Of a DNA stretch of 64,000 nucleotides, positions 1 to 10,541 are shown piece by piece. Position numbers and translations under genes: made by a program. The notes under the pieces are model-generated. The model had not been told where the DNA came from and searched no databases. It saw only the letters and a list, made by a program, of their open reading frames with translations. The DNA is from Fusobacterium varium (GTDB lineage: Bacteria; Fusobacteriota; Fusobacteriia; Fusobacteriales; Fusobacteriaceae): NCBI GenBank assembly GCA_900637705.1, contig LR134390.1:1-64000 (forward strand), written 5' to 3'. Numbering within the stretch: position 1 is the stretch's first letter; every line of letters begins with the position of its first letter.

Positions 1-2778
1 ATGAAAATTAAAATTGAGTTTAAATATTTATATATATTTATAATTTTATCTACTCTGCTCAGTGGTTGTGGAAGTGGAGGAGGAGGTTCATCCTCAAATA
101 ATAGCAATAATATTACTGTTCCACCAAAGATAGAAATGAATTTTAAAAAATCAGATACTGTGGTAGGTGTCATAGATACTTCTTTTTCATATTTTGATGA
201 ATTTAAAGATCCATCAGGTAACTATAGAATATTCATTGATGATAGTTTTGATGCTGATCCTCAGAAAAAATTAAATAATACATACACACATGGTGAATTA
301 GTATCTCTTCTTATAGGAGGGAATAAAACTGGTGTAAGTGATAAAATAGGAATTTATGCTATTCCTGCTTATTTAACTGAAGGAGGTAAGATAAAATTTC
401 AGGCAAGTATGTATGAAAAAATGTATCAGGCAGGAGTGAGGATATTTAGTCAGTCTTTTGGAAACCCTTCATATGGAATAACTAAAGAAAATTATCCAGT
501 AGCTTCTGGAATTGTTGATTTTTATGTAAATAAGGCTTCAACAGATTCACTGTTTATTTTTGCTGCTGGAAACACTGGAGATTTTAATCCAACAGCAGAA
601 GCACTTCTGCCAAAATTTTATCCTAAGGCTGAAAAAGGATGGTTGGCAGTAGTTGGACTAGATCCTTCAACTGGAAAGATTCATAGAGATTCCAGTAGAG
701 CTGGAGAAGCTATGAACTGGACTATTACTGCAAGTTTTGTGGCTGAGGCAGATAAGGTTTACAATGGGATAAACTATCATACTACAGCTTTTGGAACTTC
801 TTTTTCTGCTCCTGTAGTAGCTGGGGCAGCTGGAGCCATACAGGTAAAATATCCATGGATGTCAAGAGATCTCATCAGACAATCTCTTCTAACTACAGCA
901 ACTGATCTTGGAGATGTTGGAGTAGATAATGTCTATGGGTGGGGATATCTTAATTTGGAAAAAGCGTTAAAAGGTCCTGCTGTGTTTGATAAAAGACTTA
1001 CTTTTGATAATGATGGAAATCGTATTGATAATGTAATTATTGATATGAATGGATATCCTACTTCTTCTGAAAATATTGCAAATTATACTTTTGCAAATGA
1101 TATATCAGGAGATGCAGGTGTAATAAAAAAAGGAACAGGTACATTATGGTTTACAGGAAATAATACATATTCTGGTCAAACTACTATACAAGATGGAGCT
1201 CTTGTTATTACAAATAATTTAAATTCAAATGTAGTACTAGAAAATAATGGAATATTAAGAGCTGTTGGAGTTGTTTCTCCTTTAGGAATAACTGAAAGGG
1301 TAGTAACTATTAATGGGAATATAAAGAATAACTCTACCTCGACAGAAGGACTTAGTATATCTTATGGAGGATTGAAAATTAATGGAGATTATACAGGAAA
1401 TAATAATAGCTCAATTAGTATAGATATTACTTCAAATTTAGAAGTTACAGGAACTTTTGATAATGGAAATGGAAAAATAAATGTAACTTATGGAACTAAA
1501 AGCATTCCAATATCAAATATATATATGACAAAAGATATTGTTACAGCTGAGCTTATTAAAAATACTATTCCTGAAAATATAAATACAGTTCCCATCAACA
1601 ACTATTTTGATTTTCAGAATATAACAGTAACAGATAATAAAATAAGTTTGGATTATAAAAGAAATTCTACTGAATATGTAGTGAAATCATTAGGAATGAC
1701 ATCTCATTCTGCTGTAAATACAGCTTTAAATTTGGAAAATTCTTTTACAGTTGCAGAAAAAAATGATTCTTTTTTAAAAGCAGCTTCTGGTATATTAGCC
1801 ACTCCTAATGCTCTCCTTCCTCGGACTATAGATTCTCTTTCTGCCGAAATATATGCTTCTTCTCAAAATTTAATATTTAAACAATTAAAAGAAATGAACA
1901 GGGATCTTTCTAATAGAGTGGCGCTTGTTTCAGAAAATAGAAATGATAATTTAAATGGAATATGGTTTAATGGAATAGGAACAAAAGGAAAACTTTATCA
2001 AAAGGGTTATGCTGGGGCAGATACTAAACTATATGGTGGACAGGTAGGAATAGACAGATATTTTTCAGATAAACTTTTGCTGGGAGCTGTTATATCTGCT
2101 TCAAAAGCTGAAGCTGATTTTGATAAATATGCTGGTAAAGCTGAAAATACAAATGTTATGCTGTCTGGATATGGATTATATGAATTTAATAAAAATTTCT
2201 ATACTTTAGGAAGAGTAGGGATAGGCTATACGAAAAGTGATGTAGAAAGAGATATATGGATAAATGAGAACAGTATTCATTTAAGTACAGATTATGATAA
2301 TGTTCTATATTCTTTATATAGTGAATTGGGATATAAATTCTCTATAAATAAAAATATTAAAGTAAGCCCTTATGTTGGACTGATGTATGACTATGTAAGA
2401 AGAGGAAGCTTTAAAGAAGATTCAAATAGTATTTATGGAATAGAAACTGGTAGAAAAAATTATGAACAATTTTCTGGAGTAGCAGGTATAAGAACTGATT
2501 TTAAATTTGATAGATATAAATTTTATGGAGGAGTAACTCAAGTAGTTTCTTTTTCTGAAGACAAATTAGATTTTAAAGCTAAATATGTAGGAGATATAAG
2601 CGGGAATGGCTATAATATAACAGGTATAAAATTGAATAAAAATACTACATGGATAAATTTAGGTATTGAAGCAAAAATAAATGAAAGTACATCTATAAAT
2701 ATATCATATGATATATCAGTAGAAAGAGCAAAGATTTCAGATAATATGGTATCATTAGGATATAAGTTTAGATTTTAA
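1..2778 (+). CDS. Lipidated subtilisin-like (S8) serine protease autotransporter, type Va
   Basis: A 925-residue surface protease that should be exported, inserted through its own C-terminal beta-barrel and displayed outside the cell. Seen: a hydrophobic signal with a lipobox L-S-G-C (Cys23), then a Gly/Ser/Asn linker. The S8 catalytic residues are Asp59 (GVIDT), His97 (THGE) and Ser267 (GTSFSAP), with the oxyanion Asn191 (AAGN). Around residues 378-400 there is a PATR-like passenger repeat (GTGTLWFTGNNTYSG). The last ~280 residues form an autotransporter barrel ending in the aromatic LGYKFRF. The family is that of fusobacterial fusolisin and neisserial NalP; the lipobox makes it more like NalP. 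The ATG is the first base of the window, so the ribosome-binding site and any upstream start are not visible. Function is secure; lipidation is inferred from the lipobox. Confidence 0.93.
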   Translation: MKIKIEFKYLYIFIILSTLLSGCGSGGGGSSSNNSNNITVPPKIEMNFKKSDTVVGVIDTSFSYFDEFKDPSGNYRIFIDDSFDADPQKKLNNTYTHGELVSLLIGGNKTGVSDKIGIYAIPAYLTEGGKIKFQASMYEKMYQAGVRIFSQSFGNPSYGITKENYPVASGIVDFYVNKASTDSLFIFAAGNTGDFNPTAEALLPKFYPKAEKGWLAVVGLDPSTGKIHRDSSRAGEAMNWTITASFVAEADKVYNGINYHTTAFGTSFSAPVVAGAAGAIQVKYPWMSRDLIRQSLLTTATDLGDVGVDNVYGWGYLNLEKALKGPAVFDKRLTFDNDGNRIDNVIIDMNGYPTSSENIANYTFANDISGDAGVIKKGTGTLWFTGNNTYSGQTTIQDGALVITNNLNSNVVLENNGILRAVGVVSPLGITERVVTINGNIKNNSTSTEGLSISYGGLKINGDYTGNNNSSISIDITSNLEVTGTFDNGNGKINVTYGTKSIPISNIYMTKDIVTAELIKNTIPENINTVPINNYFDFQNITVTDNKISLDYKRNSTEYVVKSLGMTSHSAVNTALNLENSFTVAEKNDSFLKAASGILATPNALLPRTIDSLSAEIYASSQNLIFKQLKEMNRDLSNRVALVSENRNDNLNGIWFNGIGTKGKLYQKGYAGADTKLYGGQVGIDRYFSDKLLLGAVISASKAEADFDKYAGKAENTNVMLSGYGLYEFNKNFYTLGRVGIGYTKSDVERDIWINENSIHLSTDYDNVLYSLYSELGYKFSINKNIKVSPYVGLMYDYVRRGSFKEDSNSIYGIETGRKNYEQFSGVAGIRTDFKFDRYKFYGGVTQVVSFSEDKLDFKAKYVGDISGNGYNITGIKLNKNTTWINLGIEAKINESTSINISYDISVERAKISDNMVSLGYKFRF

Positions 2779-2811
2779 AAATTAGTTGTAAGTCGAAATT
2801 CATAAATAAAT

Positions 2812-2837
2812 AAAAAGGAGGAATTTACCTCCTTTTT
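2812..2837. terminator. Bidirectional intrinsic terminator
   Basis: A perfect 10-bp stem (AAAAAGGAGG / CCTCCTTTTT) with a 6-nt loop. It has A residues on one side and T residues on the other, and lies between the convergent S8 autotransporter and fplA, so it can serve both. Confidence 0.85.
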
Positions 2838-2939
2838 GTATTATGAGTAATTTTAATTTATTATTTTTTATGGTTTTAAAATAAATTCTATTAGCCAACA
2901 AAAACTTTATATAAAATTATATTTTTGTTAATATATATC

Positions 2940-5246
2940 TTAGAATGTATATCCCATATAGATTTCAAATAATGGAGAAGAGGAATCCAAATCATTAGAT
3001 ACCATTAAAGAAATAGGACCAAGGAATGTATCCCAGCCGATTCCACCACCATAACCATGATATCTTCTATCTCCAATGTCATAAGATTTCTGAAATGATA
3101 ATCTATCAGATGAATAAGTCATCATATTATATTTTCCCACAAGGTAGAATGTATCTGTAAGTCTATATTGAATACCACTACGAATCATATAAAATTCATC
3201 TGTATATCTTCCCATCATAGGTAAACCTATAAATGAAAAAGATAAATCATTATCCCTCAATCCACCTAGTTTGAAAAGACTGCTGTTAGGAATATTTTCA
3301 CCTGCTGTTTTTCCACCAGATATACCTAAGTTCATAGAGAATTTTTCAGTTACAGGAAGATAGAAATCACTAGAGAACATGAAGCCGTTATAATTTATAT
3401 CTTTTCCTGTTATTCCTTGTGTATTGAAACCTTCAAAACGTAAAACGTTTCCCTTTGATGGGAAATTTTTTTTATTAAGAGTATCAATATAGAGATATAT
3501 ACCAGTAGAAACAGTTTGATAACTTTCATGGAAATCTCTATATGCTCTACTTCCACTAGAATATTTATTATCTGTATCTTGGTATCCTAGAGTTAATCCT
3601 GTAACAACATTATTTGATATTGCTGTACCAAGAGATAAAGTAGTTTTAAAAGTATTTGAATCATATGTTGAAACTTTATTTCCATCATTAAAAATAAACA
3701 ATGGGTCAACTTCATAACCTATACTTGCAGCAGTTAAAATTTTAATTCTTCCTAATTCATAAAATGAGAGATTATTGAGAGCTATTTTAGGATAACTTGA
3801 TGCTTCAGCTTTTATAGTATAGTTTCTAGTCCATAATCCAAAGTTTGGAATAGTTGCAGATATATTCATAGAACCACCATAATTAGAAGCATAATTAAGT
3901 GAAGCATTGATATTTATTCCATCTTTTTCTTTTACTTTGAATATGATAGTATCTCCATCTATTTCATAAAAGGCTCTTTCTATATAGCTTACAGAATAAA
4001 TTCTTTTTGTCCAGTCATTTAAATCAGCTCTGCTAAATTGCTTGTTATTAACATTTGGCATAAGATTTTTAACTTTTTTTTCAGTAAGAATTTCATTTCC
4101 AACAAGTTTTATATTTTTTATCAGTATTGGCTTTTCTTTAAGACTTTTTTCTTTGATTTTTTTAAACTCTTCAGGATAACTTAAATTTTCCAATATATAT
4201 CCATATTTTTCAGCAGCTTTTTCTCCTTCATCAACAAGTCCTGAAAGGTTACTGAAATCAATTGTATCATGGTCTTTTACATCTGGAACTATTAAAATAT
4301 CGGCCAGTCTTTTATGTAGTTCTACTTTTCTATTTCCATTATATGTAGCAAGTTTATCTAAAATAGTTATAAGATTTGATTTTTCATTTATTTTAGAAGC
4401 TTCAGCAGAGATATCAACAGCTATAATTATATCAGCTCCTAATGAAAGAGCCACATCTATAGGGAAATTATTAACAACTCCTCCATCTACATAAAATTTT
4501 CCATTATCTTCTACTGGTTCAAGAAAACTAGGTATAGCCATACTTTTAAATGTAGCAAGAGCAAGATCACCATCTCTCAAAACTACTTCTTTTCCAGTCT
4601 GCAAATCAGTAGTAACAGCTCTATATTGAATAGGAAGTTCATTAAAATTTTTGATATTTTCAGCTCTGTTGAATATTTCTTTTAATTGTAAATAAATATT
4701 TTCTCCATTTAAAAATCCCATAGGGAATGATAATTTAAGATTTTTATCTATACTGACAGTAAAAGGATATTTATCATTTTCTATTTTATCTTCTATATTT
4801 TTTAAATTTCTATCCTTTGAATTTGTAAGGAGTGAAGTAAATTTAAGATTAAGTATGGTTTTTTCTATCTCATCTGGAGAATATCCAATAGAATACATTC
4901 CACCAACTATACTTCCCACACTTGTTCCTATTATTATATCTACAGGAATCTGATATTTTTCGAGAACTTTAAGAACTCCAACATGGGCAGCTCCTTTTGC
5001 ACCTCCACCACTTAAGACGAGGGCTATTTTAGGTCTACTTTCAGAAACAGGAGCTTTATCTGCAATATGAGTATCTGTACTTTCAATTTTTTCTTTTAAA
5101 AGCTCCAAATGAGCTTGCTGCATCTTCAATTCTTCTATAGCTTTATTGATGGCATCTACTTTAGAGGCTTTAGACTGAACTCCATCAGAAAATGAGAAAG
5201 AAAACATCAGAATAAATAAATGAAGAATTAAGATTTTTTTTGCCAT
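2940..5246 (-). CDS. fplA: Patatin-like phospholipase autotransporter, type Vd (FplA family)
   Basis: A 768-residue outer-membrane phospholipase A1-type protein as known for Fusobacterium FplA. Seen: a signal peptide (~1-20, FSFS before Asp21), a short helical stretch, then a patatin domain (~73-290). That domain has the oxyanion GGGAKGAA loop, the nucleophile elbow GTSVG (Ser109) and the DGG motif with the dyad Asp254. One POTRA-like domain follows (~374-440), then a 16-strand BamA/Omp85-type barrel (~445-768) ending GYTF. The order patatin-POTRA-barrel on one chain defines type Vd secretion. The gene is monocistronic and convergent with the S8 autotransporter; its start lies 126 bp from the start region of the ABC-F transcript. 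Length matches FplA (about 760 aa). Confidence 0.95.
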   Translation of the reverse strand: MAKKILILHLFILMFSFSFSDGVQSKASKVDAINKAIEELKMQQAHLELLKEKIESTDTHIADKAPVSESRPKIALVLSGGGAKGAAHVGVLKVLEKYQIPVDIIIGTSVGSIVGGMYSIGYSPDEIEKTILNLKFTSLLTNSKDRNLKNIEDKIENDKYPFTVSIDKNLKLSFPMGFLNGENIYLQLKEIFNRAENIKNFNELPIQYRAVTTDLQTGKEVVLRDGDLALATFKSMAIPSFLEPVEDNGKFYVDGGVVNNFPIDVALSLGADIIIAVDISAEASKINEKSNLITILDKLATYNGNRKVELHKRLADILIVPDVKDHDTIDFSNLSGLVDEGEKAAEKYGYILENLSYPEEFKKIKEKSLKEKPILIKNIKLVGNEILTEKKVKNLMPNVNNKQFSRADLNDWTKRIYSVSYIERAFYEIDGDTIIFKVKEKDGININASLNYASNYGGSMNISATIPNFGLWTRNYTIKAEASSYPKIALNNLSFYELGRIKILTAASIGYEVDPLFIFNDGNKVSTYDSNTFKTTLSLGTAISNNVVTGLTLGYQDTDNKYSSGSRAYRDFHESYQTVSTGIYLYIDTLNKKNFPSKGNVLRFEGFNTQGITGKDINYNGFMFSSDFYLPVTEKFSMNLGISGGKTAGENIPNSSLFKLGGLRDNDLSFSFIGLPMMGRYTDEFYMIRSGIQYRLTDTFYLVGKYNMMTYSSDRLSFQKSYDIGDRRYHGYGGGIGWDTFLGPISLMVSNDLDSSSPLFEIYMGYTF

Positions 5247-5332
5247 AGTAATGCATCTCCCTGAGTAAAGTTATTAACATATAATTCTATCATAAAATTA
5301 TGAAAGGAGTAAGAAAAACTTTTGTAAATACT

Positions 5333-5362
5333 TTGACCTTTACAATAAATCGGGAATATGTT
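5333..5362 (+). promoter_or_regulatory. Sigma-70 promoter for the ABC-F gene
   Basis: TTGACC (5333-5338) and TATGTT (5357-5362) with an 18-bp spacer, about 45 bp before the ABC-F start codon. Sequence match only. Confidence 0.5.
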
Positions 5363-5408
5363 AAGATTTTAGATGGAAAATATATGGAAGAAATTAGGAG
5401 AGATAGAA

Positions 5409-7314
5409 ATGGCACTTCTGCAGGTAAATAATTTATTTATGGGATTTACAGGGGAAACTTTGTTTAAGAATATAAGCTTTTCAATAGATGAAAAGGACAA
5501 AATAGGAATGATAGGAGTGAATGGAGCAGGGAAAAGTACTCTTATTAAAATACTTTTGGGTTTGGAATATGATGAGGTTGATCCTGAAACAAATCAAAGG
5601 GGAACAATATCAAAAAAAGGTGGATTAAAAATAGGATATCTTTCACAGCATCCTAATCTTAATCCAGATAATACTGTTTTTGAAGAATTGATGACAGTTT
5701 TTTCTAATGTTCAGAATGATTACCATAGAATACAAGAATTAAATGTTATATTGGCAGAAAATCTTGATGATTTTGATAAAACAATGGAAGAACTAGGTAC
5801 TATCACAGCAAGGTATGAGCAAAATGAGGGATATGCAATAGAATATAAGGTAAAGCAGATATTGAATGGACTTAGTTTGGCAGAATCTTTATGGAATTCA
5901 AAAATAAGTGATTTGTCTGGAGGGCAGCTTTCAAGGGTAGCATTAGGAAAAATTCTTTTGGAAGAACCTGAGCTTTTGATACTAGATGAACCTACTAACC
6001 ACTTGGATTTAAATGCTATTGAGTGGTTGGAGAAAATATTAAAAGACTATAAGAAAGCTTTTATTCTTATTTCACATGATGTTTATTTTTTAGATAATGT
6101 AGTAAATAGAATATTTGAAATAGAAGGAAAAACTTTAAAGACATATAATGGAAACTATACAGATTTCACTATTCAGAAGGAGGCTTATTTGTCAGGAGCT
6201 GTAAAAGCTTTTGATAAAGAACAGGATAAGCTGAGAAAGATGGAGGAATTTATTAGAAGGTATAAAGCAGGAGTAAAATCCAAACAGGCAAGAGGAAGAG
6301 AAAAGATACTTAACAGAATGGAAAAAATGGAAAATCCTGTTATTACAACTAAAAAAATAAAACTTAAGTTTGAAACTGATACTACAAGTGTAGATTTAGT
6401 ATTGAGAATAAAAGATTTAGCAAAATCTTTTGATGGGAAAGAAATATTCTCTAATTTAAATCTTGATATATATAGAGGAGATAGAATTGGAGTAATTGGA
6501 AAAATGGTGTGGGAAAATCTACTTTGTTAAAAATAATAAATGGTATGGAAAAACAGAGTAAGGGAGAATTTAAAATAGGGGATAGGGTAAAAATTGGTTA
6601 TTATGATCAAAACCATCAAGGATTGGACCCTAAGAAAACTGTTTTGGAAGAGCTTATGTATCATTTTGTATTAAGTGAAGAAGAAGCAAGAAATATATGT
6701 GGAGGATTTCTTTTTACAGAAGATGATGTGTATAAAGAAATATCTAGTTTAAGTGGAGGAGAAAAAGCAAGAGTGGCATTTATGAAGCTTATGCTAGAAA
6801 AACCTAATTTTTTGATACTAGATGAGCCTACTAACCATTTGGATATATATTCAAGAGAGATATTGTCTGAATCTCTTGAAGATTATACAGGAACAATATT
6901 AGTAGTATCACATGATAGAAATTTTTTAGATTGTGTTGTTAATAATATATATGAAGTAAAAAAAGATGGAGCAGAACTTTTTAAAGGGGATTATAATTCT
7001 TATTTAAATCAAAGAGAAGAAGTGAAAGAAAAGGATACTAAGGCTTCTCTTAATTTTGAAGAGCAGAAAAGAAATAAAAATAGAATATCATCTCTTGAAA
7101 AGAAAATATTAAAAGCTGAGGCAGATGTAGAAAAACTTGAAGAAAAAAATCTGCAAAAGAAGAAGAGTATAATAAAGCAGGAATAGAAAATAATGTAGAT
7201 AAGCTCATAGAAATTCAAAAAGAACTGGAAGAATTAGACATGGAGATACTTTCATTAATGGAAGAATGGGAAGAATTGGAAAATGAATTAAAAACTTTAA
7301 AAAATACTTTCTAA
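5409..7314 (+). CDS. ABC-F family ATPase (Uup/YdiF-like), two apparent frameshifts
   Basis: A soluble twin-ATPase protein of the ABC-F family, which acts on ribosomes rather than in transport. I chose ATG 5409 (MALLQVNN), which has AGGAG eight bases upstream; an in-frame ATG at 5373 lacks a site. Seen: first Walker A GVNGAGKS (36-43), signature LSGGQLSR, Walker B ILDEPTNHLDL, a basic linker, a second nucleotide-binding domain with LSGGEKAR and ILDEPTNHLD, and a C-terminal coiled coil. The reading frame breaks twice. At the A5 run 6500-6504 one added A restores the second Walker A (GKNGVGKST). Near the A7 run 7143-7149 one added A restores the coiled-coil tail up to TAA 7312-7314. Rejoined length is about 635 residues, normal for the family. 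Both breaks are probably sequencing errors. Confidence 0.85.
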
Positions 7315-7370
7315 ATTTGATAAAGTATGATATAATTGTAAAGATTTATAAATATAACCTTAGCTTTATA

Positions 7371-7399
7371 TTGACTTTTTGAAACAAAGTGATTATAAT
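7371..7399 (+). promoter_or_regulatory. Strong sigma-70 promoter of the str operon
   Basis: TTGACT (7371-7376), a 17-bp spacer and a perfect TATAAT (7394-7399), 52 bp before rpsL, which has the site AGGAGGG. Fits a highly expressed ribosomal operon. Confidence 0.8.
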
Positions 7400-7451
7400 A
7401 TTTAAGTTATAATATATAAAATTATTTTAAATTAATAGGAAGGAGGGTAAA

Positions 7452-7820
7452 ATGCCTACTTTAAGTCAATTAGTAAAAAATGGAAGAGACACTTTACTAG
7501 AAAAGAAAAAATCACCAGCATTACAAGGAAACCCACAAAGAAGAGGAGTTTGTGTAAGAGTTTATACAACTACACCTAAAAAGCCAAACTCAGCTTTAAG
7601 AAAGGTTGCCAGAGTAAAATTAACTAATGGAATCGAAGTTACTTGCTACATTCCAGGAGAAGGACACAATTTACAAGAACACTCAATCGTACTTGTAAGA
7701 GGTGGAAGAACAAAAGACTTACCAGGGGTTAGATACAAAGTTATTAGAGGAGCTTTGGATACAGCTGGAGTTGCAAAAAGAAAACAATCAAGATCTAAAT
7801 ATGGAGCTAAAAAAGCGTAA
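7452..7820 (+). CDS. rpsL: 30S ribosomal protein S12
   Basis: A 122-residue S12 protein of the decoding centre, first gene of the str operon. Seen: the conserved [11 protein letters not shown] block (Lys43/Lys44) and [12 protein letters not shown] (Lys88). These lysines are the positions where substitutions give streptomycin resistance in other bacteria; both blocks carry the usual wild-type residues here. A strong promoter lies just upstream and rpsG follows 24 bp later, so the two are co-transcribed. The frame is intact. Confidence 0.98.
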   Translation: MPTLSQLVKNGRDTLLEKKKSPALQGNPQRRGVCVRVYTTTPKKPNSALRKVARVKLTNGIEVTCYIPGEGHNLQEHSIVLVRGGRTKDLPGVRYKVIRGALDTAGVAKRKQSRSKYGAKKA

Positions 7821-7844
7821 TTATAGGGAGGTGAACAGTTAAAA

Positions 7845-8314
7845 ATGTCAAGAAGAAGAGCAGCAATAAAAAGAGATGTACTACCTGATTCTAGATACTC
7901 AGATAAAGTAGTTACTAAAGTTATCAATTCAATTATGTTAGATGGGAAGAAAGCTATCGCTGAAGGAATATTCTACTCAGCTATGGATTTAATAAAAGAG
8001 AAAACTGGTCAAGAGGGGTATGACGTATTTAAACAAGCATTAGAAAATATCAAACCTCAAATCGAAGTTAGATCAAGAAGAATCGGAGGAGCTACATACC
8101 AAGTTCCAGTTGAAGTAAGAGTTGAAAGACAACAAACTTTAGCAATTAGATGGTTAACACTTTATACAAGACAAAGAAAAGAATATGGTATGATCGAAAA
8201 ATTAGCAGCAGAATTAATCGCAGCAGCTAATAATGATGGAGCAACTATAAAGAAAAAGAAGATACTTATAAAATGGCAGAAGCAAATAGAGCTTTCGCAC
8301 ATTATAAAATCTAG
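7845..8314 (+). CDS. rpsG: 30S ribosomal protein S7 (single-base deletion near the C-terminus)
   Basis: Primary binder of the 3' domain of 16S rRNA. Seen: start [14 protein letters not shown], the block [19 protein letters not shown], and the C-terminal region. As written, the frame slips at the A5 run 8253-8257 and would read through into fusA. Adding one A gives ...[21 protein letters not shown] and a TAG at 8312-8314, exactly 156 residues, the standard S7 length. A true S7-EF-G fusion is not credible; this is best explained as a sequencing error. Second gene of the operon, with GGGAGGTGA before its ATG. Confidence 0.93.
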
Positions 8315-8369
8315 TTTTTATAGACGGCAGAGGTTAACTTTATTCATTTTTTTGAGGAGGAAATACTTA

Positions 8370-10450
8370 ATGGCTAGGAAAGTTTCTTTAGATATGACTA
8401 GAAACGTTGGAATTATGGCTCATATCGATGCAGGAAAAACTACTACTACTGAAAGAATCCTATTCTATACAGGAGTAGAGCATAAGCTAGGAGAAGTTCA
8501 TGAAGGTGGAGCTACAATGGACTGGATGGAACAAGAGCAAGAAAGAGGTATCACTATCACTTCTGCTGCAACAACTTGTTTCTGGAGAGAACATAGAATA
8601 AATATAATAGACACACCAGGACACGTGGACTTTACAGTTGAGGTTGAAAGATCTCTAAGAGTTTTAGATGGAGCAGTTGCAGTGTTCTCAGCAGTTGATG
8701 GGGTGCAACCTCAATCAGAAACTGTTTGGAGACAAGCTGATAAATATCAAGTACCAAGAATCGCATTCTTTAACAAAATGGATAGAATTGGTGCTGACTT
8801 CAATATGTGTGTTGGAGATATTAAAGATAAATTAGGATCAAATCCTGTACCTATTCAATTACCAATTGGTGCAGAAGATTACTTTGAAGGAGTAATTGAC
8901 CTAATCACTATGAAAGAAATTATCTGGCCTGTTGATTCAGATAATGGACAAAATTTGAAGTAAAAGAAATTAGAGCAGAATTAGCTGAAAAAGCTGAAGA
9001 TGCAAGACAATTCATGTTAGAATCAGTTGTTGAAACAAGTGATGAATTAATGGAAAAATTCTTTGGTGGAGAAGAAATCACTGAAGCAGAAATTAAGGGA
9101 GCTCTTAGAAAAGCAACTATTGCTAATATGATTGTTCCAGTAACTTGTGGAACAGCATTTAAAAACAAAGGAATACAAGCATTACTTGATGCTATTGTTG
9201 ATTATATGCCAGCACCTACAGACGTTGCAATGGTAAAAGGAACTGATATGAAAGATTCTTCTATTGAAATAGAAAGAGAAATGTCAGATGAGGCTCCATT
9301 TGCAGCTCTAGCATTTAAAGTTATGACAGACCCATTTGTTGGAAAATTAACATTCTTCAGAGTTTACTCTGGTATTGTAGAAAAAGGAACTTATGTTTTA
9401 AACTCTACAAAGGGTAAGAAAGAGAGAATGGGAAGAATACTTCAAATGCATGCTAATAAAAGAGAAGAAATTGAAGCAGTTTACTGTGGAGATATCGCAG
9501 CAGCAGTAGGATTGAAAGAAACTACTACTGGAGATACTCTTTGTGCAGAAAATGCTCCAATAGTTCTTGAAAAAATGGAATTCCCAGATCCAGTTATCTC
9601 AGTTGCTGTTGAACCAAAAACAAAAGCTGACCAAGAAAAAATGGGAATTGCTTTATCAAAACTTGCTGAGGAAGATCCTACTTTCAAAGTTAAGTCTGAT
9701 GAAGAAACTGGACAAACAATCATTTCAGGAATGGGAGAACTTCACCTTGAAATTATTGTTGACAGAATGAAAAGAGAATTCAAAGTTGAATCTACAGTAG
9801 GAAAACCACAAGTTGCTTACAGAGAAACAATTCTTGGAACTACAGATCAAGAAGTTAAATATGCAAAACAATCTGGAGGTAAAGGACAATACGGACACGT
9901 TAAGATTATCCTTGAACCAAATCCAGGTAAAGGATTTGAATTTGTTAATAAAATCACTGGAGGAGTTATTCCTAGAGAATATATTCCAGCAGTAGAAAAA
10001 GGAAGTAGAGAAGCTCTAGAAAGTGGAGTTGTAGCTGGATATCCAGTTGTTGATGTAAAAGTAACTCTTTATGATGGATCATACCATGAGGTTGACTCAT
10101 CAGAAATGGCGTTTAAACTTGCAGGATCAATGGCTGTAAAACAAGCTGCTGCTAAATCTAATCCAATAATCCTTGAACCAGTATTCAAAGTAGAAGTAAC
10201 TACTCCAGAAGAATATATGGGAGATATTATAGGAGACCTTAACTCAAGAAGGGGAATGATAGGTGGAATGACAGACAGAAATGGTGCTAAAATCATTGAT
10301 GCTAAAGTTCCTTTATCTGAAATGTTTGGATATGCTACTGACTTAAGATCTAAATCTCAAGGAAGAGCAACTTACTCTATGGAATTTGCTGAATACATTC
10401 AAGTACCAGCTTCTATCCAAAAAGGAATTCAAGAAGAAAGAGGAAAATAA
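8370..10450 (+). CDS. fusA: Elongation factor G (single-base deletion)
   Basis: Translocation GTPase of translation, rejoined length 693 residues. Seen: G1 [13 protein letters not shown], the switch II region [13 protein letters not shown], and later the domain IV-V blocks ([18 protein letters not shown]) up to EERGK. The start ATG 8370 follows TGAGGAGGAAATACTTA. The frame slips at the T3 run 8954-8956; one added T gives [21 protein letters not shown] and joins the two halves without loss. The gene is essential, so a real frameshift is unlikely. Third gene of the str operon. Confidence 0.95.
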
Positions 10451-10479
10451 TCTTTCTTACATATGGTAACTTTATAAAG

Positions 10480-10503
10480 GGTTGGCATTATAAAGTGCCA
10501 ACC
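10480..10503 (+). promoter_or_regulatory. Hairpin in the fusA-tuf spacer
   Basis: A perfect 8-bp stem GGTTGGCA / TGCCAACC with an 8-nt loop, 39 bp before the tuf start. It is followed by ATAAAAAATAAA rather than a T run, so it is not a classic terminator. It could be a processing or stability element for tuf mRNA. Confidence 0.5.
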
Positions 10504-10541
10504 ATAAAAAATAAAATATAAAAATTAGGAGGAGAATTTAA

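Noticed and set aside
7845-8963. A 372-residue open frame that fuses S7 to the first part of EF-G
   Set aside because: A one-base deletion at 8253-8257 carries the frame past the normal rpsG stop. Adding the base gives a standard 156-residue S7 and a separate fusA with its own ribosome site.
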